64,000 bases of DNA from Verrucomicrobiota bacterium (lineage in GTDB: Bacteria > Verrucomicrobiota > Verrucomicrobiia > Verrucomicrobiales > DEV007), in contig CAUJIH010000006.1 in assembly GCA_963205275.1 (NCBI GenBank), forward strand, positions 62,001 through 126,000, written 5' to 3'. Each line of letters opens with the position of its first letter. Positions within the stretch are counted from its first letter, which is position 1. The position numbers and the translations under genes were made by a program. Below, one piece after another: positions 35,228 to 44,754 of the stretch. Below the pieces are notes generated by a model, which saw only the letters and a program-made list of their open reading frames with translations, searched no databases and was not told where the DNA came from.

Positions 35228-36202
35228 TCAGCTTTTCAGATTCTTCTCAAAAAATCTCTTTACTTGCTCCCACATGGCGGGACTCAGTTCGTGCCCGACT
35301 CCGGCCTCGATAAAGCTGGAAAACTGATCCGAGGCAGCCGCCTTCACATAAGCGGCGTGAATTCGCTCTAGGCCTCGGCGAACAGAATCGATGGGACTGC
35401 CGGAATCATCCTCTCCGAAGTTGAGATGCAGTGCTCGCGGTGCCGTCAGAGCGGCGATTTCGGGAGTGTCTCCGTATTGAAACCAGCCGGGCACGAAATT
35501 GGGAAAACAATGGAGAATCTCGTGCTCGTGGATCGCCTCATAGGTAGGCAGACAGCAGTTCCCGAGGAAGGCCTTCAGACGAGGTTCGTGCGGACCGAGT
35601 AACCAGGTATGCGTCGACCCCATGGAGTGGCCATAGCAGCCCATCCGATCCTTTTTCACCTCGGGCCGTGATTCGAGATAATCGATGGCTCGCTTCATAT
35701 CGAGAATGTTTTTCCAAGCGAGGCTTTTCCCAGAGACGACGTAGCGGAGAAACTCGAAACGCTCGTAATTGCCTTTTTTTTGACGCCCACTGGGATCTTG
35801 CCTCTCCTCGAAGCAGAGGGCATCGGGGCAGAGCACGACGTATCCTTCCTTCGCCAATGCGACGCCCGTATAGTGCATGGGGTTCCCTGCCAGTCCAGCG
35901 GGCTCGCTTTTCCCCAATTCATACTGACCATTGTGCTGATGCCAGATCGCAACAGCCGGTGCCGGGTGATCAGCATCCACACCGTCTGGCACGATGAAAT
36001 ACGCAGGAATCTGATCGATTCCACCCTCGGGCAATCCGCTCGGGGCATCGTAAACGACGGATTCGAGCCGGTATCCGTCTTTCTGAATCGTCTCCCGCAC
36101 CAGAGGGTGAAGCGGACTGAACGCTGGCCAAGGGCCGCCCAAGCAGTCGATCAGCGTTTTGCGAAGTTCATCGGGAGAATCACTCATGTGTGAAACGCCC
36201 AT
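35228..36202 (-). CDS. dienelactone-hydrolase-like alpha/beta hydrolase
   Basis: A 324-residue enzyme without signal peptide. The nucleophile motif is intact as GHSMGS; the acid and histidine are supported by LNFGEDDSGSPID and GVGHELSP. The central part PAVAIWHQHNGQYELGKSEPAGLAG resembles the acetyl-xylan-esterase/dienelactone-hydrolase group that acts on large ester or lactone substrates. It is followed at 20 bases by an MBL-fold hydrolase. Both could serve in breakdown of a sugar ester, but no transport or sugar-kinase genes support one pathway. Confidence 0.8.
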   Translation of the reverse strand: MGVSHMSDSPDELRKTLIDCLGGPWPAFSPLHPLVRETIQKDGYRLESVVYDAPSGLPEGGIDQIPAYFIVPDGVDADHPAPAVAIWHQHNGQYELGKSEPAGLAGNPMHYTGVALAKEGYVVLCPDALCFEERQDPSGRQKKGNYERFEFLRYVVSGKSLAWKNILDMKRAIDYLESRPEVKKDRMGCYGHSMGSTHTWLLGPHEPRLKAFLGNCCLPTYEAIHEHEILHCFPNFVPGWFQYGDTPEIAALTAPRALHLNFGEDDSGSPIDSVRRGLERIHAAYVKAAASDQFSSFIEAGVGHELSPAMWEQVKRFFEKNLKS

Positions 36203-36249
36203 GGTAAATGAACTGCTAATCGATGGGAAGGGCGAAATCGCGTATCTCG

Positions 36250-36606
36250 CTACCCGGTGACGCCACGCGTGATCTCGATGCTGACACTGTCGCAGTCGGG
36301 CAAGATGAACTTCTCCACCTCCACTGTGACTTCTGTAACCCCCTGAAAATCCAGCACCGCAGACGCCAAGTCCTCGGCCAAAGTCTCGATCAACAATCGT
36401 TCTCCTGCGACAGCGACCTCGCGGAGCTTCGTCGCGACCTGGTAGTAATCCACAGTCGCCTCCAGTGTATCCCCGGCCTTCTCGACACGGTGTGCGAGCG
36501 AAATCGCTACATTCGCCGACAATGACTGGGGCAAAGCACGCTCCTCCTCTGGCACTCCGATTCGGGAGACGAGTCGCAGTCCTGTGATGCGGATGATATC
36601 GCTCAT
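36250..36606 (-). CDS. folB: dihydroneopterin aldolase
   Basis: A 118-residue protein of the FolB fold with the usual opening IRITGLRLVSRIGVPEEER and the motifs ATVDYYQVATKL and ETLAEDLASAVL. It makes 6-hydroxymethyl-dihydropterin in folate synthesis as an octamer in the cytoplasm. It stands apart from folE, folK and folP here. The gene lies 81 bases after a DUF721 protein, on the same strand, and before the alpha/beta hydrolase. Confidence 0.9.
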   Translation of the reverse strand: MSDIIRITGLRLVSRIGVPEEERALPQSLSANVAISLAHRVEKAGDTLEATVDYYQVATKLREVAVAGERLLIETLAEDLASAVLDFQGVTEVTVEVEKFILPDCDSVSIEITRGVTG

Positions 36607-36687
36607 GAATCGCCCAACCTGACCCTGTTTCGTCGCAGATGCAACCCTGTTTGACTCTGTTCGATCAACAGCAGGCTCACAATCGTC

Positions 36688-37056
36688 TTAGCCCAGACGG
36701 AACCGCACCTCTCGAATGCGATCCTTCCCAAAACGCTCCTGCATCCGAGCGAGAAGCTGACCTTTCATCCGATCCAGTTCGTAGTGAACAGCCGCATGGA
36801 GCACCTGAATGATCAGCGTGCGCCCCTGGAGGGCCACCGGTCGGGCATTGCTGGCCATAAAATTATCCACCATCGAGTGCCAAGCCTCAAAAATCATCTC
36901 TTCCTGAAACCGCTCCTTCAGACCTAATGTCTTCATCATGGCAGGCAGGAGATCGCCGATCTTATTCTCGAACTGCGAGGTATCCTGCTCCTCCCAATAC
37001 CCGCGCCATTCCGCGATAACTCGCTCTTTAGTAGATCGACTCGGGCGATAGCGCAT
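36688..37056 (-). CDS. DUF721/DciA-family protein
   Basis: A 122-residue protein with the DUF721 pattern: an N-terminal helix-rich stretch, then FEAWHSMVDNFMASNARPVALQG, LIIQVLHAAVHYELDRMKGQLL and a final VRFRLG strand. In bacteria without DnaC or DnaI, DciA proteins of this family load the replicative helicase DnaB; the core fold resembles a KH domain. Length and position fit. A replication link is known for the family; nothing nearby adds to it. Confidence 0.82.
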   Translation of the reverse strand: MRYRPSRSTKERVIAEWRGYWEEQDTSQFENKIGDLLPAMMKTLGLKERFQEEMIFEAWHSMVDNFMASNARPVALQGRTLIIQVLHAAVHYELDRMKGQLLARMQERFGKDRIREVRFRLG

Positions 37057-37139
37057 GGGAATAAAGGCGGACGATGAAACTCCTGAGCAGCACGCAAAGG
37101 CACAGGACAGATACTCGAATCTCTGTGGATTCGCAAGAG

Positions 37140-37470
37140 TTTACGGGGTCGCAGGAAGCTCGTTGATGGTTAGTCGCTTGAAACCCTCCAGAGGACTCCG
37201 TGAGAATGTTATCGGCGAAGATGATGCACGCTGAGACCTTCTCCTAGAGCGCTCCATCCGGCGCGATGAGCCTGCGCAGCATGTTGTTCACGAAGAGGCT
37301 GTCCGAGCACTAATCGATAGTGAAACGTCATGGTCGCTCGATGCTGAGGGGATTGAACGTGTTTCCGGTCACGGTAATTCGCTTGTAGCGGGTGAGGTGG
37401 TGATCGCGAGTTGATCGGGCGAGTTTCACGCTCAAGGCTATTTCTACTCTCGCGGTCAGGTCCCAGATCG
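37140..37470 (-). pseudogene. decayed gene, possibly a beta-helix protein fragment
   Basis: Read on the minus strand, one frame gives protein-like text broken by three in-frame stops: YKRITVTGNTFNPLSIERP, stop, RFTID, stop, SDSLFVNNMLRRLIAPDGAL, stop, then ACIIFADNILTESSGGF. The pattern ITVTGNTF and IIFADNIL is typical of right-handed beta-helix rungs. There is no start codon or signal peptide left. This explains an otherwise gene-free 415-base gap between DUF721 and the ABC-F gene. Reading it as a relic is an inference. Confidence 0.4.
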
Positions 37471-37472
37471 GT

Positions 37473-39080
37473 TCACTCCGAAGTGAGCGCAGCCCGCTCG
37501 TCTCCGGCACCGGACTTCTCGATGAAGTATTCCCAATCGCCATGGAATCTCTTCGCGTGACCATTGGCCACATGGATCACGTCTTTCGCTAATTTCTTGA
37601 TGAAATGTACGTCGTGCGAAATGAAGACTAGGGTTCCCGCATAGTTTTCCAGAGCGAGGATGAGGGACTCGACAGTGAGAATGTCTAGGTGAGTCGTCGG
37701 CTCGTCCATCAGGAGGATATTCGGGGGGTCGACGAGGAATTTGATCAGATTGAGCCGACTTTTTTCTCCACCGCTCAGAACCTTGGTCAGCTTATAAACC
37801 TCCTCCTTGCGAAACATGAAGGAACCGAGAATGCCGCGTGCTTCATCTTCGCGAACGGTGGGATTCGCCTCCATCACCTCAGCTAGCACTGAATTATTCG
37901 GATTCAGCGTCGCAGAGCGATGCTGGGAGAAATAACCGATCTTCGCATTGTGCCCAGGAATCACTTTTCCCTTTTGCGGAATGAGTTCTCCGGCGAGCAA
38001 TTTCAGCAGAGTCGATTTTCCTGAACCGTTCGGGCCAACCAGCACCGTGCGCTCTCCACGCTCAATCTGGAGATCGAGTCCCTGATATACCGGATACGAG
38101 CCATAGGAAAAATGAACTCCTTCCAGTTCCAGTGCTTTTTGTCCTCCACGAGGTGGTTCGGGAATCTGGAATCGGAAGGGCTTCCTCGGAGCGACCGGCT
38201 TCTCGATCTTCTCCATGCGCTCGATTTCCTTCAGCTTGGACTGAGCCTGGGAAGCCTTCGAGGAAACGGAGCGAAACTTATTCGCAAAGGCCTGCAGCTC
38301 GCCGATCTGCTTCTGCTGATTCTTGTACGCGTTGTTCTGGCGTTCGTAATTCTCCTGTCGCCGCTCCTCGAAATCCGTGTAATTCCCCGAGTAATGGAGG
38401 AGTCTTCGATTCGAAATTTCATGTACCTCCGTGACGATAGTGTCCATGAATTCACGGTCGTGTGAAATCATGAGGATAGCTCCGTTATAGGTTCTCAGAT
38501 AATCCTGAAACCAAAGCAATGACATGAGGTCGAGATGGTTAGTCGGCTCGTCCAGCATCAGAAGACTGGGCTCGATCACTAGCAGTCGCGCTAGGTGGGC
38601 ACGCATGATCCATCCACCGCTCATCTCTTTGGCTGGACGATCAAAGTTCTCGGCGAGATAGCCCAATCCGCGCAGCATTTTTTTGGCTTTCGCCTCAACT
38701 TGGGGATCGTTCAGTGCATCAAACTGAGTATGAGCCTCATAGTAGGCTCGTGAATCCACTTCGCCCGCCTCCTCCATTTTTTTAAGTGAGCGCTCCAGTT
38801 CTTCCATGACACCCGCACGTCCAGTGGCGATCTCGAGCACGCTAAAGTCACCGACATCTTCGCTCTCTTGGGGCAGGAAGCCGACCAAGGACCACTCGTC
38901 CAGCTCGACTGTGCCCTGATCCGCTTCTTCTTGGCCCAGAATAATGCGGAAGATGGTCGATTTACCCGCACCGTTCGGGCCCACAAGTGCGGCGCGAGTG
39001 TCGTAATTGATCTGGAGGTCAGCCTCTTCGAAAAGGGGAGTTCCGCCGTAGGATTTTTTGAGATTCCGAATGGTAAGCAT
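37473..39080 (-). CDS. ABC-F family ATPase (YbiT/Uup-like)
   Basis: A 535-residue protein with two ABC domains and no membrane helices. Domain 1 has GPNGAGKST, EMSGGWIMRAHLARLL and LLMLDEPTNHLDL; domain 2 has GPNGSGKST, LSGGEKSRLNLIKFL and ILLMDEPTTHLDI, joined by a charged coiled-coil linker (about 240-315). ABC-F proteins act on ribosomes: EttA-type factors control translation entry, others relieve antibiotic-stalled ribosomes. No arm or P-site-tRNA-interaction-motif length can be judged by eye, so the subfamily is not fixed; the linker and signatures best suit YbiT-like housekeeping factors. Confidence 0.95.
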   Translation of the reverse strand: MLTIRNLKKSYGGTPLFEEADLQINYDTRAALVGPNGAGKSTIFRIILGQEEADQGTVELDEWSLVGFLPQESEDVGDFSVLEIATGRAGVMEELERSLKKMEEAGEVDSRAYYEAHTQFDALNDPQVEAKAKKMLRGLGYLAENFDRPAKEMSGGWIMRAHLARLLVIEPSLLMLDEPTNHLDLMSLLWFQDYLRTYNGAILMISHDREFMDTIVTEVHEISNRRLLHYSGNYTDFEERRQENYERQNNAYKNQQKQIGELQAFANKFRSVSSKASQAQSKLKEIERMEKIEKPVAPRKPFRFQIPEPPRGGQKALELEGVHFSYGSYPVYQGLDLQIERGERTVLVGPNGSGKSTLLKLLAGELIPQKGKVIPGHNAKIGYFSQHRSATLNPNNSVLAEVMEANPTVREDEARGILGSFMFRKEEVYKLTKVLSGGEKSRLNLIKFLVDPPNILLMDEPTTHLDILTVESLILALENYAGTLVFISHDVHFIKKLAKDVIHVANGHAKRFHGDWEYFIEKSGAGDERAALTSE

Positions 39081-39197
39081 GGAAGCGTAATGCGAGCCTT
39101 GTACATACTCGAGACTCCATTTTCCGCAAATCGAAAGCAGACGTGGAAATTTTGACGGGCTTCACCATTCCCACCTGTGAAGCTGCACGCGAAAGGC

Positions 39198-40625
39198 TCA
39201 GCGCTTTTTCTTTCCAGCCTTTTTCGTCACTGGCTTTTTCGTCCGATTGATCAGGTTGACATCAGCACGATCTACCTTGCTCGCATCGCCTCTCGACTGA
39301 ACGCGAAACTGAGACAGAAGACCGTCCTTCCGCCCAAGCGCAGCACTGGTGGGAGTCACTTCGACTCGGTAAAGACTCGATTGACGCCCAGCCAGCACCT
39401 CATTCCGCCCGGTAAAAGCCGATGCAGATACGTTCACATACTTGGCCCCCTGACGCCGCATGACCTTGACGGTGAAGTAACGATTTCCGCGAGTCACCTT
39501 CGTGAGAATCGTATCGCTTCTGGTGCTATCGTTTTCTACGCGAGCATACCAACTAGTGGATTTGGCCGTGCGCTGAGTGAGATTTAAGCGCTGGCGCTGT
39601 GCTGTCGGGGAATAGAGATTCCCTCCGGTCAGAGAAGTCAGGCTACGACCGATCAGGACATCCGGACGAAAGGGAGGAAGCGTGACGGGTGGGATAGGAA
39701 ACACAGGATTCACCAGATCAACCTTCACATTTTCACTCCCTGACCATGTAAATGCGACGATCTCAGATCGGCCTTCACTATCTTTCACGATCAGATCGTA
39801 GGCACCAGAACTCACGCCGTAGAGATTGATCGAATACCCGCCAGAGGCCCATGTGTTCCCCGAGGCGACCTTTGCCCCACCTTGCCGCCAGACTTCGAGC
39901 GTGAGCCTCCCCGCCGTCTCGCCGGGATCGTACATCTGATTCGAGTTGAGATCATGATAGATCACCCCGGTGACAAAGCGTCGATTCGCAGAGTTGGCAA
40001 AATTTTGAACGCTGAGGACTTCATTAAATCCGGGTCCGAAAACTGAGACGGAATTCACATCCGTTCGGATCGCGATGCCGACTTCGCGGTAATCGGGAAG
40101 CAGCATATTGATACGGTGCCCGCGTCCCTCGACATCTCCATCGATGAACAATCCCTCATGATGCTCATTCACCCGAGTCGCATTCAGCGGATGAGCACCG
40201 CTAGAAGCATTCGTCGCCAGATTTTCACCCGAGCCGGAAGGAGGGGTGAACACGTATCCCGCATTCTGCATCCGCGTTTGGGGCGTACCATTGGCGGTAT
40301 GGCTAAACTGGTTCTTTAACAGCAAGTAGTCCGCATAATTCGATGCACTATCCATGAGGCGCAGATCAAAGGCCAGCGGCTGCCGAACCGTATTCGTGAT
40401 CGTCTCTGGAGCAAGCCCCTCGTTGAGATCAGCGATCGCAGGAGTTCCTTCGTCTCCCCAAGTCCGACTGGACAGTCGTGTCACTTCGGCCCCTGGATTC
40501 GCCCGGGCACGATTGAGGAGCTCCAGATAATACTGCTCCAGATCGCTGGGTTCTCGAGACTCCACAATTCCTGCGATCAAAAGAAGGCAAAGAACTGGAA
40601 AAAAGCATCGGAGAAAATGAATCAT
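39198..40625 (-). CDS. secreted CAP-domain protein
   Basis: A 475-residue protein with signal peptide (MIHFLRCFFPVLCLLLIAGIVES), then a CAP/SCP domain (about 28-205): LEQYYLELLNRARANPGAE, FSHTANGTP, GSGENLATNAS and GHRINMLLPDYREVGIAI. A SdrD B-like Ca2+ repeat follows (DLNSNQMYDPGETAG), then about 170 residues of strand-rich sequence ending in a Lys/Arg tail. CAP proteins are secreted and bind lipids, metals or other proteins; some cleave. It is the downstream member of a run with an M1 aminopeptidase. Confidence 0.85.
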   Translation of the reverse strand: MIHFLRCFFPVLCLLLIAGIVESREPSDLEQYYLELLNRARANPGAEVTRLSSRTWGDEGTPAIADLNEGLAPETITNTVRQPLAFDLRLMDSASNYADYLLLKNQFSHTANGTPQTRMQNAGYVFTPPSGSGENLATNASSGAHPLNATRVNEHHEGLFIDGDVEGRGHRINMLLPDYREVGIAIRTDVNSVSVFGPGFNEVLSVQNFANSANRRFVTGVIYHDLNSNQMYDPGETAGRLTLEVWRQGGAKVASGNTWASGGYSINLYGVSSGAYDLIVKDSEGRSEIVAFTWSGSENVKVDLVNPVFPIPPVTLPPFRPDVLIGRSLTSLTGGNLYSPTAQRQRLNLTQRTAKSTSWYARVENDSTRSDTILTKVTRGNRYFTVKVMRRQGAKYVNVSASAFTGRNEVLAGRQSSLYRVEVTPTSAALGRKDGLLSQFRVQSRGDASKVDRADVNLINRTKKPVTKKAGKKKR

Positions 40626-40664
40626 AATTGAATTATAAATACCATAACTACCAGAATCAAGAAT

Positions 40665-43358
40665 TTAATTCTCTTTTCTTGTCTGGGGAGTCTTCTTCAT
40701 TTTTGTCGCAGAGGTGGGGGTGGCAGGATGAGTCTCTCTCAAATGAGTCTCCTGCGCTTCACGAAGCTTTCTGAGTTCAGCCTGGAGCTCGGTAACCGCC
40801 CGTCTCAAATCGATGAGCTCTGCCGCTTGTGACTGTGACGACTGGAGACTCCGAATCGCCTCTTTCGCAGCCTTCCCTTCGACACTGTCCACCCCCTCTG
40901 CGTTCAGAAAGGTCTGCAAGACAGCGACAGAACGGATGTCTCCGAGACTTCCCAGGGCATTCATGGCCGCGACTCTTATCCCCTGTTTAGGATTTTCCAG
41001 CCAAGACAGGAGGAACAGTCTCGCATCCTCTCGCTGATCATTCTCGACTGAGTGAGCCAGCGTCCCGAGGGCCTCCAGAGACTTCCCAAAATCCGCCGTC
41101 GGAATTTGCGAGGCGTGTCCGCGCAAATAATCCACTAGAGGCTTTACCGCAACAGCGTCACCGGCCACTTTCAAGCCCTGAATCGCAGAGGTAGCGACGC
41201 GATTGCGATAGCTCTTCCGTTCAAGCCCTGTCAGCAAAAGAGGCATGACTTCTTTTCGAGGGAATTTTGCGAGCGAAACGAGGACATTCCCCAAGATGTC
41301 TGGATTTTTCTCTTTCTTCGCGAGCTCCAGCAGAGCGTCGGAAGCCTCTGTTCGATAAAACGATCCGATGGCAGTCAACACAGCCTGACGCACGCGAGCA
41401 TCCGGCTGATCGAGAGCGCCTATGAGCTGATCGAGAGCCTCTGTGGTGTGCGTTTTCGCCAAAGCCTCGGCTACAGAGATTCGAACACCGTAGAACGCAT
41501 CCGATCTGATCACCTCACCAAGACGATTCATACTTTCACGATCCTCTCTCCCGCTCAGAAGGGTAGCAGCCTGAACGCGACCGATGGCATCATCGGCAGC
41601 GCTCAATTGTGCGAGTAATAGCGGAGTCGGCGGCGTGAGGTCGATTTCAGCGAGTACCGTCACCTCGGGATCAATTCGGGCGATCTTCGGCTGAGTCGGC
41701 AGGTCAAAATAAAAATCCTCTATCGCTGAACGCACTCGAATAGTGAAATCGTGTCTCCCTCCCTTTCCATCGACAAAACGAACCGGAAGCGGGAAATCAA
41801 AGAACAGAACCGCCTCACTGACCTTCTGAATCTGTCGGATGGAAAGCTTCACCTGATGTCGTGCCTCGTCCCACGCATAGGTAATCTTCAGCCTCGGCAC
41901 GCCCCCGTGAAACACCCACTGATCGAAGAATCGATCCCAAGAACGCCCGGTCATTTCCTCGAATACCGCCACCAGATCACTGGTCTCGACCGAGCGGTTT
42001 CGATAGCGCTCTAGATAGGTTTGAACACACTTCTGAAACAGATCGGCCCCGACTTGACTCCGCAGCATGTGCAGAACCCACGCTCCTTTCGGATAAATAC
42101 GATACCCGAACATCTCCCACGGCTCGCTGTATCCTCGCCAGACGATGGGGATTTCATCCGTCTCCTGCAATATCTTCCGCGAATCCAACAGGAGGCGGTA
42201 GCGCATCTGATCCACACTGAACTTTTGTGCGTTATAGAGATGGGTATAATAGGTGGCGAACCCCTCATTCAACCAGACATGAGACCAGTCCTTGCAGGTA
42301 ATGAGATCTCCGAACCACTGATGCACCGCCTCATGCGTCCACAGGTCACGAGAGGAGCGCAGATTTTCCGTCTCCTTCGAAAAAAGCGTGCTGGTGTTCA
42401 GTGTCGTGATGCTGGTATTCTCCATGCCTCCGACCAGAAAATCGGTGACGCAAACATTGTCATATTTTACCCAAGGGTATTTCACCCCAATTTCTTTCTC
42501 CAGAAAAGCGAGTATCTCGACACCCTCGTCGAAGGAATTGCCTGCCTCACCGAACTCCGAAGGCGGAGTGTAGAACGATAAGGGGAGATCGCCATGCTTC
42601 GCTTCCAGCTTCTTAAAATAGCCACCGACCACTGAGATCAGGTAATTCGGATGCTCTTGTTCCTGCGCCCAGTGGAATTGGCTCAGCTCTCCCGACGGCC
42701 CCTGTACGGACTTCTCCTCCACCAGACGGCCATTCGAGAGCACGATCATGCCCTTGGGAACGCGACAGATCACCTCGCTGGTAAAGCGCTCGTTCGGATA
42801 ATCGTAGCCAGGAAACCAGTTTCGGTGATAGTCCGGTTCGCCTTGCGTCCAGAAATGATCATCACCTGCCGGATAGCCCATCTCCTCCGTACGGAAATAC
42901 CAACCCTTTTTCGGTCGAGTCGTATAAGTCACCGTAACACTCGCCTCTGCTCCGGCTTTGATCGGATCGACGAAGACGATCCGCAAAGTATCATCATCGA
43001 TCACCCAATCTTTCAGCGGAGCCGTAGATTCGACCGTTAACACCTGAAGACGCACCGCATCTAGGCGTAGCCGAGCCAGCGGCTGTGCAATGGGCGAAAA
43101 TCTCAGCGTCGCCTTCCCCGCGAGCGAGCGCCCGGCAAAGTCAGGATCGAGTTCCAACCGAAGATGTTTCACATCGATCTCGCGATCTCTTGCATACTGA
43201 CGAGTGTTTGAGCTGTCCACCGCGCCATCAGACGCTTGGAGAGCCTCGTAGATTAGATGATGAGAGCACCCCATCCAGTCTTCGCGAGAATTAACTTCTG
43301 CCCCAACAGAGAACGGAAGCAAGGCAAAAACCGCTAGAGAAAGAAACGAAAAGCGCAT
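40665..43358 (-). CDS. secreted M1-family aminopeptidase with C-terminal HEAT repeats
   Basis: About 897 residues with a signal peptide (MRFSFLSLAVFALLPFSVGA). The N-terminal beta domain is followed by the exopeptidase motif GGMEN and the zinc motif HEAVH with the third ligand Glu in NEGFATYY 18 residues later, all intact. The last 300 residues are HEAT/armadillo repeats (ADDAIGRVQAATLL, DARVRQAVLTAIGSF) and a coiled coil (about 860-890), not usual in PepN. It trims N-terminal residues from peptides outside the cytoplasm, and the repeats may bind substrate or partner proteins. The ATG at 43358 starts the signal peptide. Confidence 0.92.
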   Translation of the reverse strand: MRFSFLSLAVFALLPFSVGAEVNSREDWMGCSHHLIYEALQASDGAVDSSNTRQYARDREIDVKHLRLELDPDFAGRSLAGKATLRFSPIAQPLARLRLDAVRLQVLTVESTAPLKDWVIDDDTLRIVFVDPIKAGAEASVTVTYTTRPKKGWYFRTEEMGYPAGDDHFWTQGEPDYHRNWFPGYDYPNERFTSEVICRVPKGMIVLSNGRLVEEKSVQGPSGELSQFHWAQEQEHPNYLISVVGGYFKKLEAKHGDLPLSFYTPPSEFGEAGNSFDEGVEILAFLEKEIGVKYPWVKYDNVCVTDFLVGGMENTSITTLNTSTLFSKETENLRSSRDLWTHEAVHQWFGDLITCKDWSHVWLNEGFATYYTHLYNAQKFSVDQMRYRLLLDSRKILQETDEIPIVWRGYSEPWEMFGYRIYPKGAWVLHMLRSQVGADLFQKCVQTYLERYRNRSVETSDLVAVFEEMTGRSWDRFFDQWVFHGGVPRLKITYAWDEARHQVKLSIRQIQKVSEAVLFFDFPLPVRFVDGKGGRHDFTIRVRSAIEDFYFDLPTQPKIARIDPEVTVLAEIDLTPPTPLLLAQLSAADDAIGRVQAATLLSGREDRESMNRLGEVIRSDAFYGVRISVAEALAKTHTTEALDQLIGALDQPDARVRQAVLTAIGSFYRTEASDALLELAKKEKNPDILGNVLVSLAKFPRKEVMPLLLTGLERKSYRNRVATSAIQGLKVAGDAVAVKPLVDYLRGHASQIPTADFGKSLEALGTLAHSVENDQREDARLFLLSWLENPKQGIRVAAMNALGSLGDIRSVAVLQTFLNAEGVDSVEGKAAKEAIRSLQSSQSQAAELIDLRRAVTELQAELRKLREAQETHLRETHPATPTSATKMKKTPQTRKEN

Positions 43359-43427
43359 CGCAGCAAAAGATACCGATATAGGCTCACCAAGAACAGAAAA
43401 ATCGCTCGCCTGACTCATCTGCGCCAT

Positions 43428-44615
43428 TCACGGCTGCGATGCCGGAAGGATTTTCCCGACGAGAAAGTCATTATAGTGACTCCCCCCTCCCCCTTCCGCT
43501 CCGACTACGTACACGGTATCGCCAATCACACAGACACCGGGATCGTTGAAGTGCGCTCCCGTGAGTAGAGAACCCTCACATCGCATCCAGCAATCCCTCT
43601 GTGTATCATAGACGAACACCAGATCATTCCATCGCGTTCCGGCACCGCCGATCACGATCAGATATCGCTTCTCCCACGTGCCCGCTGCCCATCCGGAAAT
43701 CGGTATCGGGAAATCAGCTAATCGAGTCCACGAATCACTGAGCGGATCGTAGCGAAGGCATTCAGCTAGTCTCTTGCGCCCTGCTTCAGTCCATGTGACT
43801 CCTCCCATCAGATACACCCTCCCCTCAACGACAGCGGAAGCAGACCAACCACGAGGAAGCCCGGGAATCGGCGTTCCGAATTCCCAGTTCGCGTTTTGAT
43901 CTTTCAAATCAAAAATTTCAGTGATTCCTCGGATCGTCCGGACACTGTAGCCTTTCTCCGAAAGCTCGTATTCGTTCCCTCCCATGACGATCAGGAGATC
44001 TCCGACACGATTCGCTGCAGTATGACTGCGCGGCACCTTCATCGGAGGAAGAGTAGACCATTGAGGAGCGTTTTCTGCCCATGACAGTTGAAACACTTCA
44101 GCCGCCGCACGCCCCGGCGATCCCTGGGAAAATCCGCCGACAATCAGAAAAGAATCCTCCAAGCCTACTCCTCGAGTGTATTCTCGACGAGCAGGCAGAT
44201 CGGGCAGACGCACCCACTCATTCTTCTGCGGATCATAGCTGTAGGCCAGTCGCGATGAACGATTCCACGCCTCGCCAGTATCATCACCCGAGGGAGTAAA
44301 ACCTCCCGCCATATACACTTTTCCACCCACCTCGGCCATGCCCATCCCACTGATCCCGCCATGCGGCCCCTGATCAATAAAAGGCAGGCTTTTTACAGTC
44401 CACTGAATCTCGCCAAAAACTGGCAGCGCTTGAATTTCAGCCGACATCTCCTTCGACAAAGAACGCTCCACCCCAGTACGATAGGCAATCTCCTCTCTGA
44501 GTATCCGACGTGACTCCAATGAATTCCGTTTGGGTTCCTGAGCTTCGAATACGCTCCCTCCCAACAGAATCAAGCAAATGCAGATCCACTCACGATACAG
44601 AACATTTTCGCCCAT
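43428..44615 (-). CDS. secreted Kelch-repeat protein
   Basis: About 395 residues with a hydrophobic N-terminus (EWICICLILLGGSVFEAQ) that serves as signal peptide or anchor. It then carries about six Kelch blades: VYMAGGFTPSG, FLIVGGFSQG, DLLIVMGGNEY, VYLMGGVTW, YLIVIGGAG and VYVVGAEGGGG, each followed by a W..LP strand. This makes a six-bladed beta-propeller, as in NanM sialate mutarotase and other secreted Kelch proteins. No enzyme residues identified. Starts at 44615 and 44630 are both possible. It lies 69 bases upstream of the M1 aminopeptidase on the same strand. Confidence 0.85.
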   Translation of the reverse strand: MGENVLYREWICICLILLGGSVFEAQEPKRNSLESRRILREEIAYRTGVERSLSKEMSAEIQALPVFGEIQWTVKSLPFIDQGPHGGISGMGMAEVGGKVYMAGGFTPSGDDTGEAWNRSSRLAYSYDPQKNEWVRLPDLPARREYTRGVGLEDSFLIVGGFSQGSPGRAAAEVFQLSWAENAPQWSTLPPMKVPRSHTAANRVGDLLIVMGGNEYELSEKGYSVRTIRGITEIFDLKDQNANWEFGTPIPGLPRGWSASAVVEGRVYLMGGVTWTEAGRKRLAECLRYDPLSDSWTRLADFPIPISGWAAGTWEKRYLIVIGGAGTRWNDLVFVYDTQRDCWMRCEGSLLTGAHFNDPGVCVIGDTVYVVGAEGGGGSHYNDFLVGKILPASQP

Positions 44616-44754
44616 CCCCTCTACTTTCATCGATACGAAGCAGATTGTCATTTGCAATCGAACAAGGAATGCTAATTATTTACAAAACTTAGAAAGCTTC
44701 TATTTCTTTCGCTCGAACTTTTGATTCCAGTGAAAAAAGATCAGTCTGATCCTC

